The notes beneath the pieces were generated by a model. It was not told the origin of the DNA. It saw only the letters and a program-made list of their open reading frames with translations, and searched no databases. The position numbers were made by a program, and so were the translations under genes. From positions 1 to 48,459 of the forward strand of contig JAICYZ010000003.1 of assembly GCA_025933935.1 (NCBI GenBank): 48,459 nucleotides of DNA, read 5' to 3'. Positions 1 through 9,958 of the stretch are shown piece by piece (position 1 is the stretch's first letter; each line of letters opens with the position of its first letter). The DNA comes from Chitinophagaceae bacterium (GTDB lineage: Bacteria > Bacteroidota > Bacteroidia > Chitinophagales > Chitinophagaceae).

Positions 1-1
1 A

Positions 2-1171
2 GCGGCACGTACAAAAATGAATGAACGACTGATTAAAAACTCGATCACAAAAAATTTATCATTGCCTCTCACAGATTCGACCGAAGAAAACTGGCAGGAT
101 GCTTTTGATGCGATGGAAGTAATGAATTACCATTCGGCGTTTGTTGAAAGTAAGGTTCATAACGCATTCGACAGCATCGGAGTCAGAAGCATTTCTTTTC
201 AAAGAGCTTTGATGGAGCTTGCTTATGCGAATTACCCGGGCAAATTTATAATGCAGACAAATGTTTTATTAGAAGAAACAACCGATCCAAAGATATTTGC
301 GATATGCGCTGAATATTTAATGCAACACAAAAAATCCGATATCGAAAAAAAGATACTTTCAAAAAAATTACTCGAAAAATTTACTGATACAGCGTACAAA
401 AATCCGGTACTTTTTATGTTGAGTACAAGGCTGGCACCGACAGAAGTAAATACGCAATCGGTTCATGAGGTCTTAAAAGAAGTTTTGAATAAAAATTTTC
501 TTCCGCATCAAATCGTGATGTATAGTTTTCAGAGAAAAAACCGCGATTATCCGGGAATGGTTTTGATCAGAAATGCAGATGGAAATTTTGTAAAAGATTC
601 ATCCGGAAATCTTTTTCATATTCCTCAATTGGCACGCAGTATCAGCAATCTTCCCGGGTATTTGCGAAACGGAAATACCCCGCAGGGGATTTTTAAAATG
701 TACGGTTTTGGCGTTTCGATGAGCAACTTTATTGGCCCGACAGCCAATGTACAAATGGGAATGCCGGTAGAATTAAGCATTCAAAAGTTTTTTGATGATT
801 CTACCATTATAGATTCCACCTGGACGATTGATTGGTATCAAAAATTAATTCCAAAAAAGCTTCAGAATTATTTGCCTCTGTACGGTTCTTACTATTCAGG
901 TGTGGCCGGAAGAAGTGAAATAATTGCTCATGGCACAACGATTGATCCTAATTATTATTCCGGAAAACCATATTATCCATTAACCCCAACACAAGGGTGT
1001 CTTTGCACAAAAGAAATATGGGATGGCAAAAGATTGGAAAGTGACCAGCAAAAATTGGTAAATGGATTACTGAAAGCCGGCGGTGCAAATGGATATTGTG
1101 TGGTGTTGGAAATTGATGATAAACAGGCAACCGTGACTATTAAAGACATATTGCCTTATTTGACGAATTGA
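2..1171 (+). CDS. L,D-transpeptidase-like (YkuD-fold) protein, probably 5'-truncated by window edge
   Basis: ORF 17..1171 is in frame and open back to base 2. C-terminal HGT...TPTQGCLC resembles the HGT-x(n)-(S/T)xGC catalytic signature. Confidence 0.5.
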   Translation, partial: AARTKMNERLIKNSITKNLSLPLTDSTEENWQDAFDAMEVMNYHSAFVESKVHNAFDSIGVRSISFQRALMELAYANYPGKFIMQTNVLLEETTDPKIFAICAEYLMQHKKSDIEKKILSKKLLEKFTDTAYKNPVLFMLSTRLAPTEVNTQSVHEVLKEVLNKNFLPHQIVMYSFQRKNRDYPGMVLIRNADGNFVKDSSGNLFHIPQLARSISNLPGYLRNGNTPQGIFKMYGFGVSMSNFIGPTANVQMGMPVELSIQKFFDDSTIIDSTWTIDWYQKLIPKKLQNYLPLYGSYYSGVAGRSEIIAHGTTIDPNYYSGKPYYPLTPTQGCLCTKEIWDGKRLESDQQKLVNGLLKAGGANGYCVVLEIDDKQATVTIKDILPYLTN

Positions 1172-1183
1172 GAATTAAGAATT

Positions 1184-1200
1184 CAGTGAACGAAGAAATA
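1184..1200 (+). repeat. Dispersed motif copy CAGTGAACGAAGAAATA
   Basis: 2 mismatches; preceded by GAATTGAGAATTAAGAATT. Confidence 0.5.
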
Positions 1201-1210
1201 AATTAAATAA

Positions 1211-2488
1211 TTGACTACAATTCCTTTAGCAGAAAGGCTTCGGCCAACAACTTTAAATGAACTGATAGGACAGGAGCACCTTACCGGTAAAGGAAGTATT
1301 TTGCGAAACGCCATCGAAAATAAAACGATTCCTTCAATGATTTTGTGGGGGCCGCCCGGCGTAGGAAAAACCACGATTGCAAATATTATTGCGCATACTT
1401 TACAAGTTCCCTTTTATACTTTGAGCGCTATTTCTTCCGGTGTAAAAGAAGTAAGGGAGGTGATTGAAAAAGCAAAACATGAGCAAAACGCGATTTTATT
1501 TATTGACGAAATTCACCGGTTCAATAAAGGCCAGCAGGACGCTTTGCTTGGTGCGGTGGAAAAAGGAATTATTACTTTGATTGGTGCTACAACAGAAAAT
1601 CCTTCGTTTGAAGTGAACAGCGCTTTGCTGAGCCGATGCCAGGTTTATATTTTAAAACCTTTGGATAAAGAAGGGTTGATAAAGCTGATCAATCATGCAA
1701 TAAAAGAAGATGATTTTCTTTCTAATAGGAACATTCAAATTGAAGAAACGGAAGCGCTGATTAATTTGTCAGGAGGGGATGCAAGACGATTATTAAATCT
1801 GCTTGAGCTGACCGTCAACCAACTTTCTTTAAATAAAAAATCCGATGATAATATTGTAATTACAGACGATGTGGTCATTCATGCGGCACAACAAAAAGTA
1901 GCGCTTTATGATAAAAAAGGCGAGCAACATTATGATATCATTTCGGCTTTTATCAAATCAATTCGTGGCAGCGATCCAAATGCTGCTGTTTATTGGATGG
2001 CGCGGATGATTGAAGGCGGTGAGGATGTAAAGTTTATTGCGAGGAGAATGGTAATCCTGGCGAGTGAAGACATTGGCAATGCCAATCCAACCGCGTTGGT
2101 TTTAGCGACTAATACTTTCCAGGCCGTAAATATGATTGGCTATCCGGAATCTAGGATTATTTTATCGCAATGCGCCACGTACCTGGCTTCTTCGCCCAAA
2201 AGTAACGCGAGCCTCGAAGCGATTGGAAAAGCACAGGCGCTCGTAAAACAATATGGTGATTTGCCGGTTCCTTTGGCAATCAGAAACGCCCCTACAAAAT
2301 TGATGAAGAATTTAGATTATGGGAAAAATTATCAGTACGCGCATAGTTTCGAAAACAACTTTGTCGACATGGAGTTTCTTCCCGACGAAATAAAAAATAC
2401 ACTTTTATATAATCCGGCCAAAAATGCAAGAGAAGAGGAATTGCGAAAATTTTTGAAACTAAGATGGAAGGAGAAGTATGGATATTGA
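1211..2488 (+). CDS. rarA: Replication-associated recombination protein A (RarA/MgsA AAA+ ATPase), TTG start
   Basis: [20 protein letters not shown], Walker [30 protein letters not shown]. Confidence 0.95.
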   Translation: MTTIPLAERLRPTTLNELIGQEHLTGKGSILRNAIENKTIPSMILWGPPGVGKTTIANIIAHTLQVPFYTLSAISSGVKEVREVIEKAKHEQNAILFIDEIHRFNKGQQDALLGAVEKGIITLIGATTENPSFEVNSALLSRCQVYILKPLDKEGLIKLINHAIKEDDFLSNRNIQIEETEALINLSGGDARRLLNLLELTVNQLSLNKKSDDNIVITDDVVIHAAQQKVALYDKKGEQHYDIISAFIKSIRGSDPNAAVYWMARMIEGGEDVKFIARRMVILASEDIGNANPTALVLATNTFQAVNMIGYPESRIILSQCATYLASSPKSNASLEAIGKAQALVKQYGDLPVPLAIRNAPTKLMKNLDYGKNYQYAHSFENNFVDMEFLPDEIKNTLLYNPAKNAREEELRKFLKLRWKEKYGY

Positions 2489-2490
2489 GA

Positions 2491-2590
2491 TGGGTTAGAA
2501 TAGTTTATTTAGAAGTTCACTGATTCAAAATGGTTTGAAAGGGTTTAGAGTAGTTTAGAAGAATTTAGAATGCTTTAGAGTGGTTTTGCT
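2491..2590. repeat. Degenerate tandem repeat with 10-bp period (about GGTTTAGAAT)
   Basis: Successive decamers from 2531: tggtttgaaa gggtttagag tagtttagaa gaatttagaa tgctttagag tggttttgct; weaker copies from 2491. Confidence 0.65.
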
Positions 2591-2636
2591 GCAACACTTT
2601 TTTGGGAAAAAATGGCTGTTCAATTCATTTTACAAT

Positions 2637-2644
2637 TATATTTG
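2637..2644 (+). promoter_or_regulatory. Bacteroidota -7 element TATATTTG
   Basis: Exact TAnnTTTG match 16 nt upstream of ATG 2661; no clear -33 at canonical spacing. Confidence 0.4.
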
Positions 2645-2660
2645 CGTAAAATTTTTTCAG

Positions 2661-2813
2661 ATGGATAATACTCAGCCTGTCGGTAAATATTGGATTGCTT
2701 TTGTAATTTCTGTGATTGTACAAATTGTTTTTTTAATCTGGTTTCGTCAATATTTCTGGCTGATACTTCCGTGGTGGCTTACATTCTTCTGTAAGGGAAT
2801 GCGGCTTATTTAG
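2661..2813 (+). CDS. Small (50 aa) membrane protein; track start at 2580 probably too far upstream
   Basis: MDNTQPVGKYWIAFVISVIVQIVFLIWFRQYFWLILPWWLTFFCKGMRLI, hydrophobic, preceded by a -7-like element. Confidence 0.4.
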   Translation: MDNTQPVGKYWIAFVISVIVQIVFLIWFRQYFWLILPWWLTFFCKGMRLI

Positions 2814-2847
2814 CTTAATGCTAAAACCGAAAAGCAGGAATTCCGCT

Positions 2848-2864
2848 TATTTATTCTTTTGCTG
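2848..2864 (-). repeat. Dispersed motif copy CAGCAAAAGAATAAATA
   Basis: 3 mismatches; followed by AGCGGAATTC on the minus strand. Confidence 0.45.
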
Positions 2865-2983
2865 CATTTTTTTTCGAAACCATCTTCATTTCAATTTCAG
2901 TGGAGCCATTTTCCATTGGTATGCGGTGTTTTTTTTTAAAAAGATTTTCAAAAAAAGAATTTAACCCGTTTGTCCTTTTACTG

Positions 2984-4114
2984 CTACTGCTTCAATACTT
3001 CCGCCAGTTTATTGTGAAGGTCACTTCCCCTCAATTCTGTAGCGATGATTTTTCCCTGCGGATCGATTAGAACGTTGTAAGGAATTGCTTCTACATGATA
3101 TAAAGTGGCAGCCGCACTGTTCCAGAATTTCAGATCGCTTATTTGTTTCCAGGCCAGCCCGTCATCTTTGATCGCTTTGAGCCACGCTTTTTTATCCTGG
3201 TCGAGCGATACTCCTAGAACGGTAAAATTTTTATCCTTGAACTGATTGTAATTAGCTACAACGTTCGGATTTTCCTGTCTGCATGGGCCGCACCAGCTTG
3301 CCCAAAAATCAACTAAAACATATTTGCCGCGCAGCGAACTTAATGAAAAAGGTTTTCCATCTACGTCAGGTAGAGTAATGTCCGGCGCCATTTGTCCAAC
3401 TGCAATATCGCCGGAAGATTTATTTCCCTGGGCAGCAACAAATTGGTCAATCTCTTTCTGCATATCGGCAACAGAAGAGTTTTTTGGAAATTTTTTAGTG
3501 AGGTTGGCGATCAGATTTTTTACAGTATCTATTTGTACATCCTGTGTATAGCTTAATGCAAATAAGGCTGTAATCGGATTTGCCGCTGTATCAATATAAT
3601 GCACTAAAAAGTTATTGTACCATTCATTGCTGATGTTGAACGCATTGTCTGCCACGAGCGCCATCGAATCATTATTTTGCTGCTGATAATTTTTTCTTGT
3701 CTGATCTTCATTAATGAGATTGGTATGAATGGAATCGAGCTTTATAATGAAAGCGGTAAGCGAGGCATTTGCAGGTGTATTAAATTTTGTTGTGTTTAAT
3801 ACAGAATCATTTGCATTTGCCGCAAAATCAATGTCATCTTTATCATTGATGAAAATATAGCCAGCATTTTTTTCAAATTTTAACCGGTATAAACCTTCTT
3901 CCGCTGCATGTGCTTTCACCTCAAATTTTCCATTTTTTACGTCGGCTGTATCCAGGATCTGTGGCGGATTTTGATTAAAAAATAATTGTTCCAGATACAC
4001 TTTTTGATCAGGAGCGTTTTTTAAATCGCCTTTTACTGTAAACAAACCGTTGTTGTGTTTTGATGTACAGGAAAAGATGAAAAGCACAATTATAAAAATG
4101 AATATTTTTTTCAT
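2984..4114 (-). CDS. TlpA-like thioredoxin-family lipoprotein with DUF4369-like N-terminus
   Basis: Lipobox FSC; FWASWCGPCRQENPNV thioredoxin motif. Confidence 0.85.
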   Translation of the reverse strand: MKKIFIFIIVLFIFSCTSKHNNGLFTVKGDLKNAPDQKVYLEQLFFNQNPPQILDTADVKNGKFEVKAHAAEEGLYRLKFEKNAGYIFINDKDDIDFAANANDSVLNTTKFNTPANASLTAFIIKLDSIHTNLINEDQTRKNYQQQNNDSMALVADNAFNISNEWYNNFLVHYIDTAANPITALFALSYTQDVQIDTVKNLIANLTKKFPKNSSVADMQKEIDQFVAAQGNKSSGDIAVGQMAPDITLPDVDGKPFSLSSLRGKYVLVDFWASWCGPCRQENPNVVANYNQFKDKNFTVLGVSLDQDKKAWLKAIKDDGLAWKQISDLKFWNSAAATLYHVEAIPYNVLIDPQGKIIATELRGSDLHNKLAEVLKQ

Positions 4115-4134
4115 GGTATTTTTGAATTATTAAA

Positions 4135-5583
4135 TTATTGATTCAGTTTTTCTGATAATATTTTCATTACCGCCTGCATATCTGCTTTGCCCTTGCTTTT
4201 CTTTTTTACTTCGCCGGCAAATAACCCGGTTAAATTCTTTTTTCCTTTTTTATATTCCGAAACTTTCTCGGGCATCGCAGCCAACACTTCATCTATCCAC
4301 GAATGTAATGCATCGTCGTTTTTTTCCTGCAAAAGGTTAAGTTCTTTTGCAAGTTGCAATGCATCCTTATCAGAAGATTGAATTAATAAAGGAAATATTT
4401 TTGATGCTGCTATTCCAAAACTTACTTTTCCTTCTTCAACAATTTGTATCAATTCTGCAAGTTTTTTTGGGCTTACAGGCAATTTTTCAATGTCACTATT
4501 ATTTTCGTTCAGATAAGATTTTACAGGGCCGATCATCCAGTTTGCCGCTGCTTTTGAATGGTTCGTTAATTGAGCAATATGTTCAAAAAATGAAGCAGTT
4601 TCCTTGTCATTTGCAATGATTTTTGCCGCTTCTGACGAAATGGAATATTGGTTCATCAATCTTTTTTCCAATGCAATTGGAAGCTCAGGCAAAGAAGATT
4701 TGATAGCATTAATTTGTTCTTCTGTTACAACAAAAGGCGCCAGGTCAGGCTCTGGAAAATAACGATAATCGTTTGCTTCTTCTTTCGATCTCAATGAAAA
4801 TGTCATTCCGTTAGATGCATCAAAACTTCGTGTTTGTTGCATGATTGTTTCGCCTTTTTCCAGTAAACCAACTAATCTGTTTATTTCATAATCAATCGCT
4901 TTTTTTATATTGCGAATCGAGTTTAGATTTTTCACTTCTACTTTCGTTCCCAGCTTTTTTTCTCCTTTTAATCTTACGGAAATATTTGCATCGCAACGCA
5001 TGCTTCCTTCTTCCATATTGCCATCACCAATATTTAAATGACGAACCATTTTGCGGATCTCTGTTACATAAGCAAACGCTTCTTCAGACGAATGTATGTC
5101 AGGCTCAGACACGATTTCAAGCAAAGGAACGCCGGCGCGGTTTAAGTCAATACAAGTGAAATTTTCATCTGCATCATGAATACTTTTCCCGGCATCTTCT
5201 TCCAAATGAATTCTGTTTAAAAGGATATTTCTTTCCTGGCCGTTGATACGAATAGGAATCTTCCCGTTTTTACAAATTGGCGTCGTATGTTGGGTTACCT
5301 GGTAGCCTTTTGGAAGATCAGGATAAAAATAATTTTTCCTGGCAAAATAATTATTGCGGATAATGTCACAATTAAAAGCCAACCCAAGTTTCATCGCAAG
5401 TTCCACAGCCTTTTCATTCATCACGGGTAAGGTTCCGGGGTGAGCGAGCGAAATGGCGCTGACATTGGTATTTGGAGGATTTCCAAATTGTGTACTATCG
5501 CTGCAAAATAATTTACTTTGAGTAAGTAATTGCGTGTGAACTTCAAGGCCAATGACCGCTTCATATTTTTCCAGATCCGGCAT
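4135..5583 (-). CDS. gatB: Asp-tRNA(Asn)/Glu-tRNA(Gln) amidotransferase subunit B
   Basis: YEAVIGLEVHTQLLTQSKLFC, GSMRCDANISVR, DYRYFPEPDL. Confidence 0.97.
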   Translation of the reverse strand: MPDLEKYEAVIGLEVHTQLLTQSKLFCSDSTQFGNPPNTNVSAISLAHPGTLPVMNEKAVELAMKLGLAFNCDIIRNNYFARKNYFYPDLPKGYQVTQHTTPICKNGKIPIRINGQERNILLNRIHLEEDAGKSIHDADENFTCIDLNRAGVPLLEIVSEPDIHSSEEAFAYVTEIRKMVRHLNIGDGNMEEGSMRCDANISVRLKGEKKLGTKVEVKNLNSIRNIKKAIDYEINRLVGLLEKGETIMQQTRSFDASNGMTFSLRSKEEANDYRYFPEPDLAPFVVTEEQINAIKSSLPELPIALEKRLMNQYSISSEAAKIIANDKETASFFEHIAQLTNHSKAAANWMIGPVKSYLNENNSDIEKLPVSPKKLAELIQIVEEGKVSFGIAASKIFPLLIQSSDKDALQLAKELNLLQEKNDDALHSWIDEVLAAMPEKVSEYKKGKKNLTGLFAGEVKKKSKGKADMQAVMKILSEKLNQ

Positions 5584-5646
5584 GGCAGCGAAGATATGAA
5601 AAGGTGTTTCTTTTTTAATGGAATGAAAACTTAAAATGTTTCTTTG

Positions 5647-5976
5647 TTACCTCTTTCCCTCGTAATAATTGCATTGTTGTAGTGAACCCAATCTGATCCG
5701 TATTGGAAGCCTAGTAGCTTTTTCAATTTTTAATTCTTCTTTGCAAAAAAAACCATAATTGCAGGTGGAGAAATCAGCAGGAATTGTCGAAAAATTAATT
5801 GATTTATTTAAATGATCTGGAGGAGCAAAAGAAATAGAATCGGATGTACCTGCTTTATTTTTTTGAATAAAATTCGCATATGAGGAAGCAAATGTGACAC
5901 GAGTTTGTGCACAAACAGAAGCCGTAAAAATAAAAAAAAGCGTCAATAAGCCACAAACTTTGTTCCAAAAAAACAT
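5647..5976 (-). CDS. Small secreted hypothetical protein
   Basis: Plausible signal peptide MFFWNKVCGLLTLFFIFTASVCAQ. Confidence 0.5.
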   Translation of the reverse strand: MFFWNKVCGLLTLFFIFTASVCAQTRVTFASSYANFIQKNKAGTSDSISFAPPDHLNKSINFSTIPADFSTCNYGFFCKEELKIEKATRLPIRIRLGSLQQCNYYEGKR

Positions 5977-5989
5977 ATCGTTACTTTTG
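5959..5989 (+). promoter_or_regulatory. Bacteroidota-type promoter upstream of rpoN (TTTG-N19-TACTTTTG)
   Basis: TTTG 5959-5962, 19-nt spacer, TACTTTTG 5982-5989; rpoN ATG at 6027. Confidence 0.65.
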
Positions 5990-6026
5990 CGTGTAAATTT
6001 ACAAACTAAAAAAAGAAAAAAGATAC

Positions 6027-7508
6027 ATGTCCTTAAGCCAGCGTTTACAACAAAAGCTATTACAGAAATTATCGCCGCAGCAAATTCAATTAATGAAATT
6101 GCTGCAGGTTCCGACGGCGCATCTTGAAGAAAGAATTAAAGAAGAACTCGAAGAGAATCCGGCGCTGGAAGCGGGTGAAGACGGCTATAATGAAACGACT
6201 GAGGAAACTCCTGATGACTTTGAGACAGTGGATGATTTTGAAAGTGACGGAAGTGAAAATGAATACGATAATATTGACATCAGCGAATATGTAAATGATG
6301 GCGATGATGAACCCGGAGATTACAAATACCGCGATGATAATTATGGCGATCCTGAAGAAACGAAAGTGATGCCGCACAAAGTGGAAACTTCATTTTATGA
6401 TACTTTGAAATCGCAATTGCTGATGCTTCATTTGGATGAAGAGCAACGAAGAATTGCAGAGCAGATTATTGGTAGCATTGATGACGACGGTTATCTGCGC
6501 CGCGATGTTACTTCCATTTGTGATGATCTTGCTTTTCGTCAGAATATCAATACTTCTGAAAAAGAAATTGAAAAATTAATTGGATTAATCCAGCAATTTG
6601 ATCCGGCAGGAGTGGGTGCCAGGGATCTGCAGGAATGTCTTTTGTTGCAATTAAAAAGAAAAGAAAAAGAAGGATTGCCAGTGGGAATCGCCATTGAAAT
6701 TATTGAAAAATATTTTGATGAATTTACCAAGAAGCATTATGAAAAAATTCAGAAAAGCCTGAACCTGGATGATGATGAAATTAAAGAAGTGATCAACCAG
6801 ATCATTAAACTAAATCCAAAGCCGGGAGGAGAAGTAGGAGAAACGAATAAACTTCAGAGCTATGTAATTCCTGATTTTTTTGTATTGAATAATAACGGAA
6901 AATTAGAAGTAACTCTTAATTCTAAAAACGCACCCGATCTCCGCATCAGCGAGGGTTACAGGGACATGCTCAAAGATTATGACCGCGGCACAAAGAAGGA
7001 TAAAAGACAAAAGGAAGCGGTACTTTTTATCAAGCAAAAAATAGATTCTGCGAAATGGTTTATTGATGCAATCAAACAAAGGCAGCATACTTTATTGAGT
7101 ACAATGCAAACGATCGTTGATTATCAAAAGCAGTTTTTCTTAACGGGAGAAGATATTGATTTGCGCCCGATGATCTTAAAAGATATTGCAGAAAGAACGA
7201 TGCTCGATATTTCCACAGTAAGCCGTGTGGCAAACAGCAAATTTGTACAAACAGAATTCGGAACTTATCGTTTAAAATTCTTTTTTAGTGAAAGCCTGGT
7301 AACAGACAGTGGTGAAGAAGTGAGCACACGCGAAGTGAAAAAAATTCTAAGTGATTTGATTGAAGAAGAGAGCAAGCAAAAACCATTGAGTGATGAAAAA
7401 CTCACCGAATTATTGCAGGAAAAAGGATATAATATTGCACGGCGCACGGTAGCAAAATATCGGGAGCAATTGAACATTCCGGTCGCACGCTTACGAAAAG
7501 AGCTTTAA
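6027..7508 (+). CDS. rpoN: RNA polymerase sigma-54 factor
   Basis: N-terminal SLSQRLQQKLLQKLSPQQIQLMKLLQ; RpoN box ARRTVAKYREQLNIP. Confidence 0.97.
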   Translation: MSLSQRLQQKLLQKLSPQQIQLMKLLQVPTAHLEERIKEELEENPALEAGEDGYNETTEETPDDFETVDDFESDGSENEYDNIDISEYVNDGDDEPGDYKYRDDNYGDPEETKVMPHKVETSFYDTLKSQLLMLHLDEEQRRIAEQIIGSIDDDGYLRRDVTSICDDLAFRQNINTSEKEIEKLIGLIQQFDPAGVGARDLQECLLLQLKRKEKEGLPVGIAIEIIEKYFDEFTKKHYEKIQKSLNLDDDEIKEVINQIIKLNPKPGGEVGETNKLQSYVIPDFFVLNNNGKLEVTLNSKNAPDLRISEGYRDMLKDYDRGTKKDKRQKEAVLFIKQKIDSAKWFIDAIKQRQHTLLSTMQTIVDYQKQFFLTGEDIDLRPMILKDIAERTMLDISTVSRVANSKFVQTEFGTYRLKFFFSESLVTDSGEEVSTREVKKILSDLIEEESKQKPLSDEKLTELLQEKGYNIARRTVAKYREQLNIPVARLRKEL

Positions 7509-7510
7509 TT

Positions 7511-8218
7511 ATGAAACATGATTTTACTGTTGGACGAAGTGCAATTGAACCAGCTGATTCTTTTGAGAAGGAAGTCCGTTTTCCTGCCGTTTTAAAACTG
7601 CTTGCTCACTTCTTTTCTTTTATTTTTCATCCGCTTTTTATCCCGGTAATTGCCACCTGGTTTCTCGCGTTTATACAACCTGGATATTTTACAGGGATTA
7701 CACCGCAGGAAAAAATATTGATCGTAATTCGCGTTGCAGTTAATACTGTTTTTTTTCCTGCTTTAACCGTATTATTATTAAAAGCGCTGGGGTTTATTAA
7801 AAGTATTTTTTTAAAAACGCAGCGTGAAAGAATTGTTCCTTACATCGCTACAAACGTTTTTTATTTCTGGATGTACATGGTTTTTCACAACCAACCAGAA
7901 GTTCCTCTGATCCTTACCAGCTTTATTTTCGGCGTTTTTCTCGCTTCTTCAGCCGGATTACTTGCGAATATTTATTTTAAGATAAGCATGCATGCATTAG
8001 GCGTCGGTTCCTTATGCGGATTGATGCTGATCATTGTTTTTTCCGGATTTTCCTACCCGGTTTTTTTAACGGTAATGCTGGTTTTAATTATTACGGGTTT
8101 GGTGTGCAGTTCGCGAATGATCGTGAGTGATCATTCTCCTCTTGAAATTTATTCCGGGATCATTATCGGTATTTTATGTCAACTGATATCGTACGCATTT
8201 ATTGGTATAATGTCTTGA
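7511..8218 (+). CDS. PAP2-like multi-pass membrane protein
   Basis: Multiple TM segments; SMHALGVG and SRMIVSDHS resemble PAP2 motifs 2 and 3. Confidence 0.55.
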   Translation: MKHDFTVGRSAIEPADSFEKEVRFPAVLKLLAHFFSFIFHPLFIPVIATWFLAFIQPGYFTGITPQEKILIVIRVAVNTVFFPALTVLLLKALGFIKSIFLKTQRERIVPYIATNVFYFWMYMVFHNQPEVPLILTSFIFGVFLASSAGLLANIYFKISMHALGVGSLCGLMLIIVFSGFSYPVFLTVMLVLIITGLVCSSRMIVSDHSPLEIYSGIIIGILCQLISYAFIGIMS

Positions 8219-8293
8219 CAAAAATTTTCCGTAACCGAAGAAATAATACGTATTTGCTTTCTGATATTCTTCAAAAAATAACAAAGCTGTATT

Positions 8294-8310
8294 CAACAAA
8301 AGAACAAATA
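8294..8310 (+). repeat. Dispersed motif copy CAACAAAAGAACAAATA
   Basis: 3 mismatches to CAGTAAACGAACAAATA; followed at the same offset by GATTC. Confidence 0.45.
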
Positions 8311-8337
8311 GTTGCGATTCTTTTTTATTAAAACAGG

Positions 8338-9051
8338 CTATTCTACTGTCAATGAGAAGGTCACCATTCTTGAATTAATCTTGTCAATAACATTTGAATA
8401 TTTTAGATTTGGATCCCGCGCATGAAGGTTGGTTAATCCATCGCTTAGTTTTATTTCCGGCGATAAAACAAAATAAGGAAAGTAAATATGAAAGCCCAAA
8501 CCCAGTTCCACACTTACGTCTCCCCGGTTTAGTTTTATCAGATCTTCTGCCTGGTTTGCTCCTTTATTACTGGCGAGATCATAGTCGAATTTCGCTCCTG
8601 CAATCGTGTACACTTTAAAATTGTTAATGCGGTCGCTGCTGAAAGCAATATGCACAGGGAAACTTAAAGTAATGGATTGAACTTTTTTGGTAACAGTAGA
8701 ATCAGGTTCATATTTCTGACTATAAATCATTGCTTTTTCAGAAAATGTAAGGTCAAGCGGATGAGTTCTCAGATCGAAATGATTGCTGATACGAACATTC
8801 ACCAGCCACGCTAAATTAATCCCCGGATTGTTTACACTTTCTACATCCATAATTGAATCATATTGCAAAAAACGCGGGTCGTGTGTAAAATTAAAATGCG
8901 ACTTGTTGTAACCAATATTTATCCCAAAATGATACGGTTTATCATCATGGCTTTCCTGGTTCAGTTCACGCAATTGTGCCATCAGTTTTGTGGAACAAAA
9001 AAAGAAGGCAATCAGGATCAAAGCTATTTTTCGGCGCAATAAATGGTGCAT
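8338..9051 (-). CDS. porT: PorT-family outer-membrane beta-barrel protein (type IX secretion)
   Basis: Signal peptide, barrel-like sequence, YHFGINIGYN; directly downstream of ubiE as is common in Bacteroidota. Confidence 0.75.
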   Translation of the reverse strand: MHHLLRRKIALILIAFFFCSTKLMAQLRELNQESHDDKPYHFGINIGYNKSHFNFTHDPRFLQYDSIMDVESVNNPGINLAWLVNVRISNHFDLRTHPLDLTFSEKAMIYSQKYEPDSTVTKKVQSITLSFPVHIAFSSDRINNFKVYTIAGAKFDYDLASNKGANQAEDLIKLNRGDVSVELGLGFHIYFPYFVLSPEIKLSDGLTNLHARDPNLKYSNVIDKINSRMVTFSLTVE

Positions 9052-9776
9052 ATTCCTAAAGTCAATGTTTTGTAAAAACTGCTTCGATATCCTGATTGGT
9101 TTAGAATGTGAATGAATGATTCTTTCTCCGGAAATTGGAGAACGGAATCGTTTAAATATTGATATGCTGCATTATTTTTTGCAATAATCTTTCCAATTTT
9201 CGGTGTTATAAACTTCATGTAAAAATGATAGAGTTGTTTTATAACAGGCAAAGATGGTTTGGTGCATTCTAAAACAATTAATTTGCCTCCAGGTTTTAAA
9301 ACCCTTTTTATTTCTGACAATCCTTGTTCAAGATTTTCAAAATTTCTTACTCCGAATGCGACCGTAACAGCTTCAAATGAATTATCAGGAAATAAAATTG
9401 CCTCGCTATCGCCGCGTAATAGCTCAATTGAATTTTCTAAACCGGATTTCGCAATTTTTTTTCTTCCAATATCGAGCATGCCTTCGCTGATATCAATGCC
9501 GGTAATTTTTTCAGGCTTTAAAATTTCATAACTGGTTATTGCAAAATCACCGGTTCCGGTAGCTACATCTAAAATATTTTTTGGATGCAATGAAATCAAT
9601 TCACGGATGGCTTTTTTTCTCCAGCCAACATCAATTCCGGCACTTAAAAAACGGTTTAAAAAATCATAACGGAAAGCGATTTTATCAAACATGCTTTCTA
9701 CCTGCTTCTTCTTGCTTTCTGTAGAATTTTTAAAAGGAACAACGGTATCGTGCGGGTAGATATTCATTGGGTTCAA
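9024..9776 (-). CDS. ubiE: Demethylmenaquinone methyltransferase
   Basis: FDKIAFRYDFLNRFLSAGIDVGWRKKAI, LDVATGTGDFAI, AFGVRNFENLEQGL. Confidence 0.95.
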   Translation of the reverse strand: MNPMNIYPHDTVVPFKNSTESKKKQVESMFDKIAFRYDFLNRFLSAGIDVGWRKKAIRELISLHPKNILDVATGTGDFAITSYEILKPEKITGIDISEGMLDIGRKKIAKSGLENSIELLRGDSEAILFPDNSFEAVTVAFGVRNFENLEQGLSEIKRVLKPGGKLIVLECTKPSLPVIKQLYHFYMKFITPKIGKIIAKNNAAYQYLNDSVLQFPEKESFIHILNQSGYRSSFYKTLTLGICTIYCAEK

Positions 9777-9958
9777 AGATACTTTTTTGTTTTTAGTTAG
9801 TAGTTGCTGCGTCGACGTTTTTACTTTTTAGGACAACTTTAGCAATATAAGTTGAAAAGGGTTTGAAAACGCATTCGTTTATCAAGCATTTCATATGAGG
9901 TTATCACCGTTCCGTATATCATATACTAGCGAATCAGCACATTAACTTAAATTGCGGC

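Noticed and set aside
948-1130. Many antisense or overlapping ORFs in the track (e.g. 948..1130 -, 6090..6377 -, 24652..25086 -, 26780..27004 -, 39485..39871 +)
   Set aside because: They lie opposite clearly recognised genes and show low-complexity or cysteine/phenylalanine-rich translations without recognisable domains.
5894-6127. Plus-strand ORF upstream of and overlapping rpoN
   Set aside because: Overlaps the rpoN start in another frame and runs antisense to a signal-peptide-bearing ORF; no coding signature.
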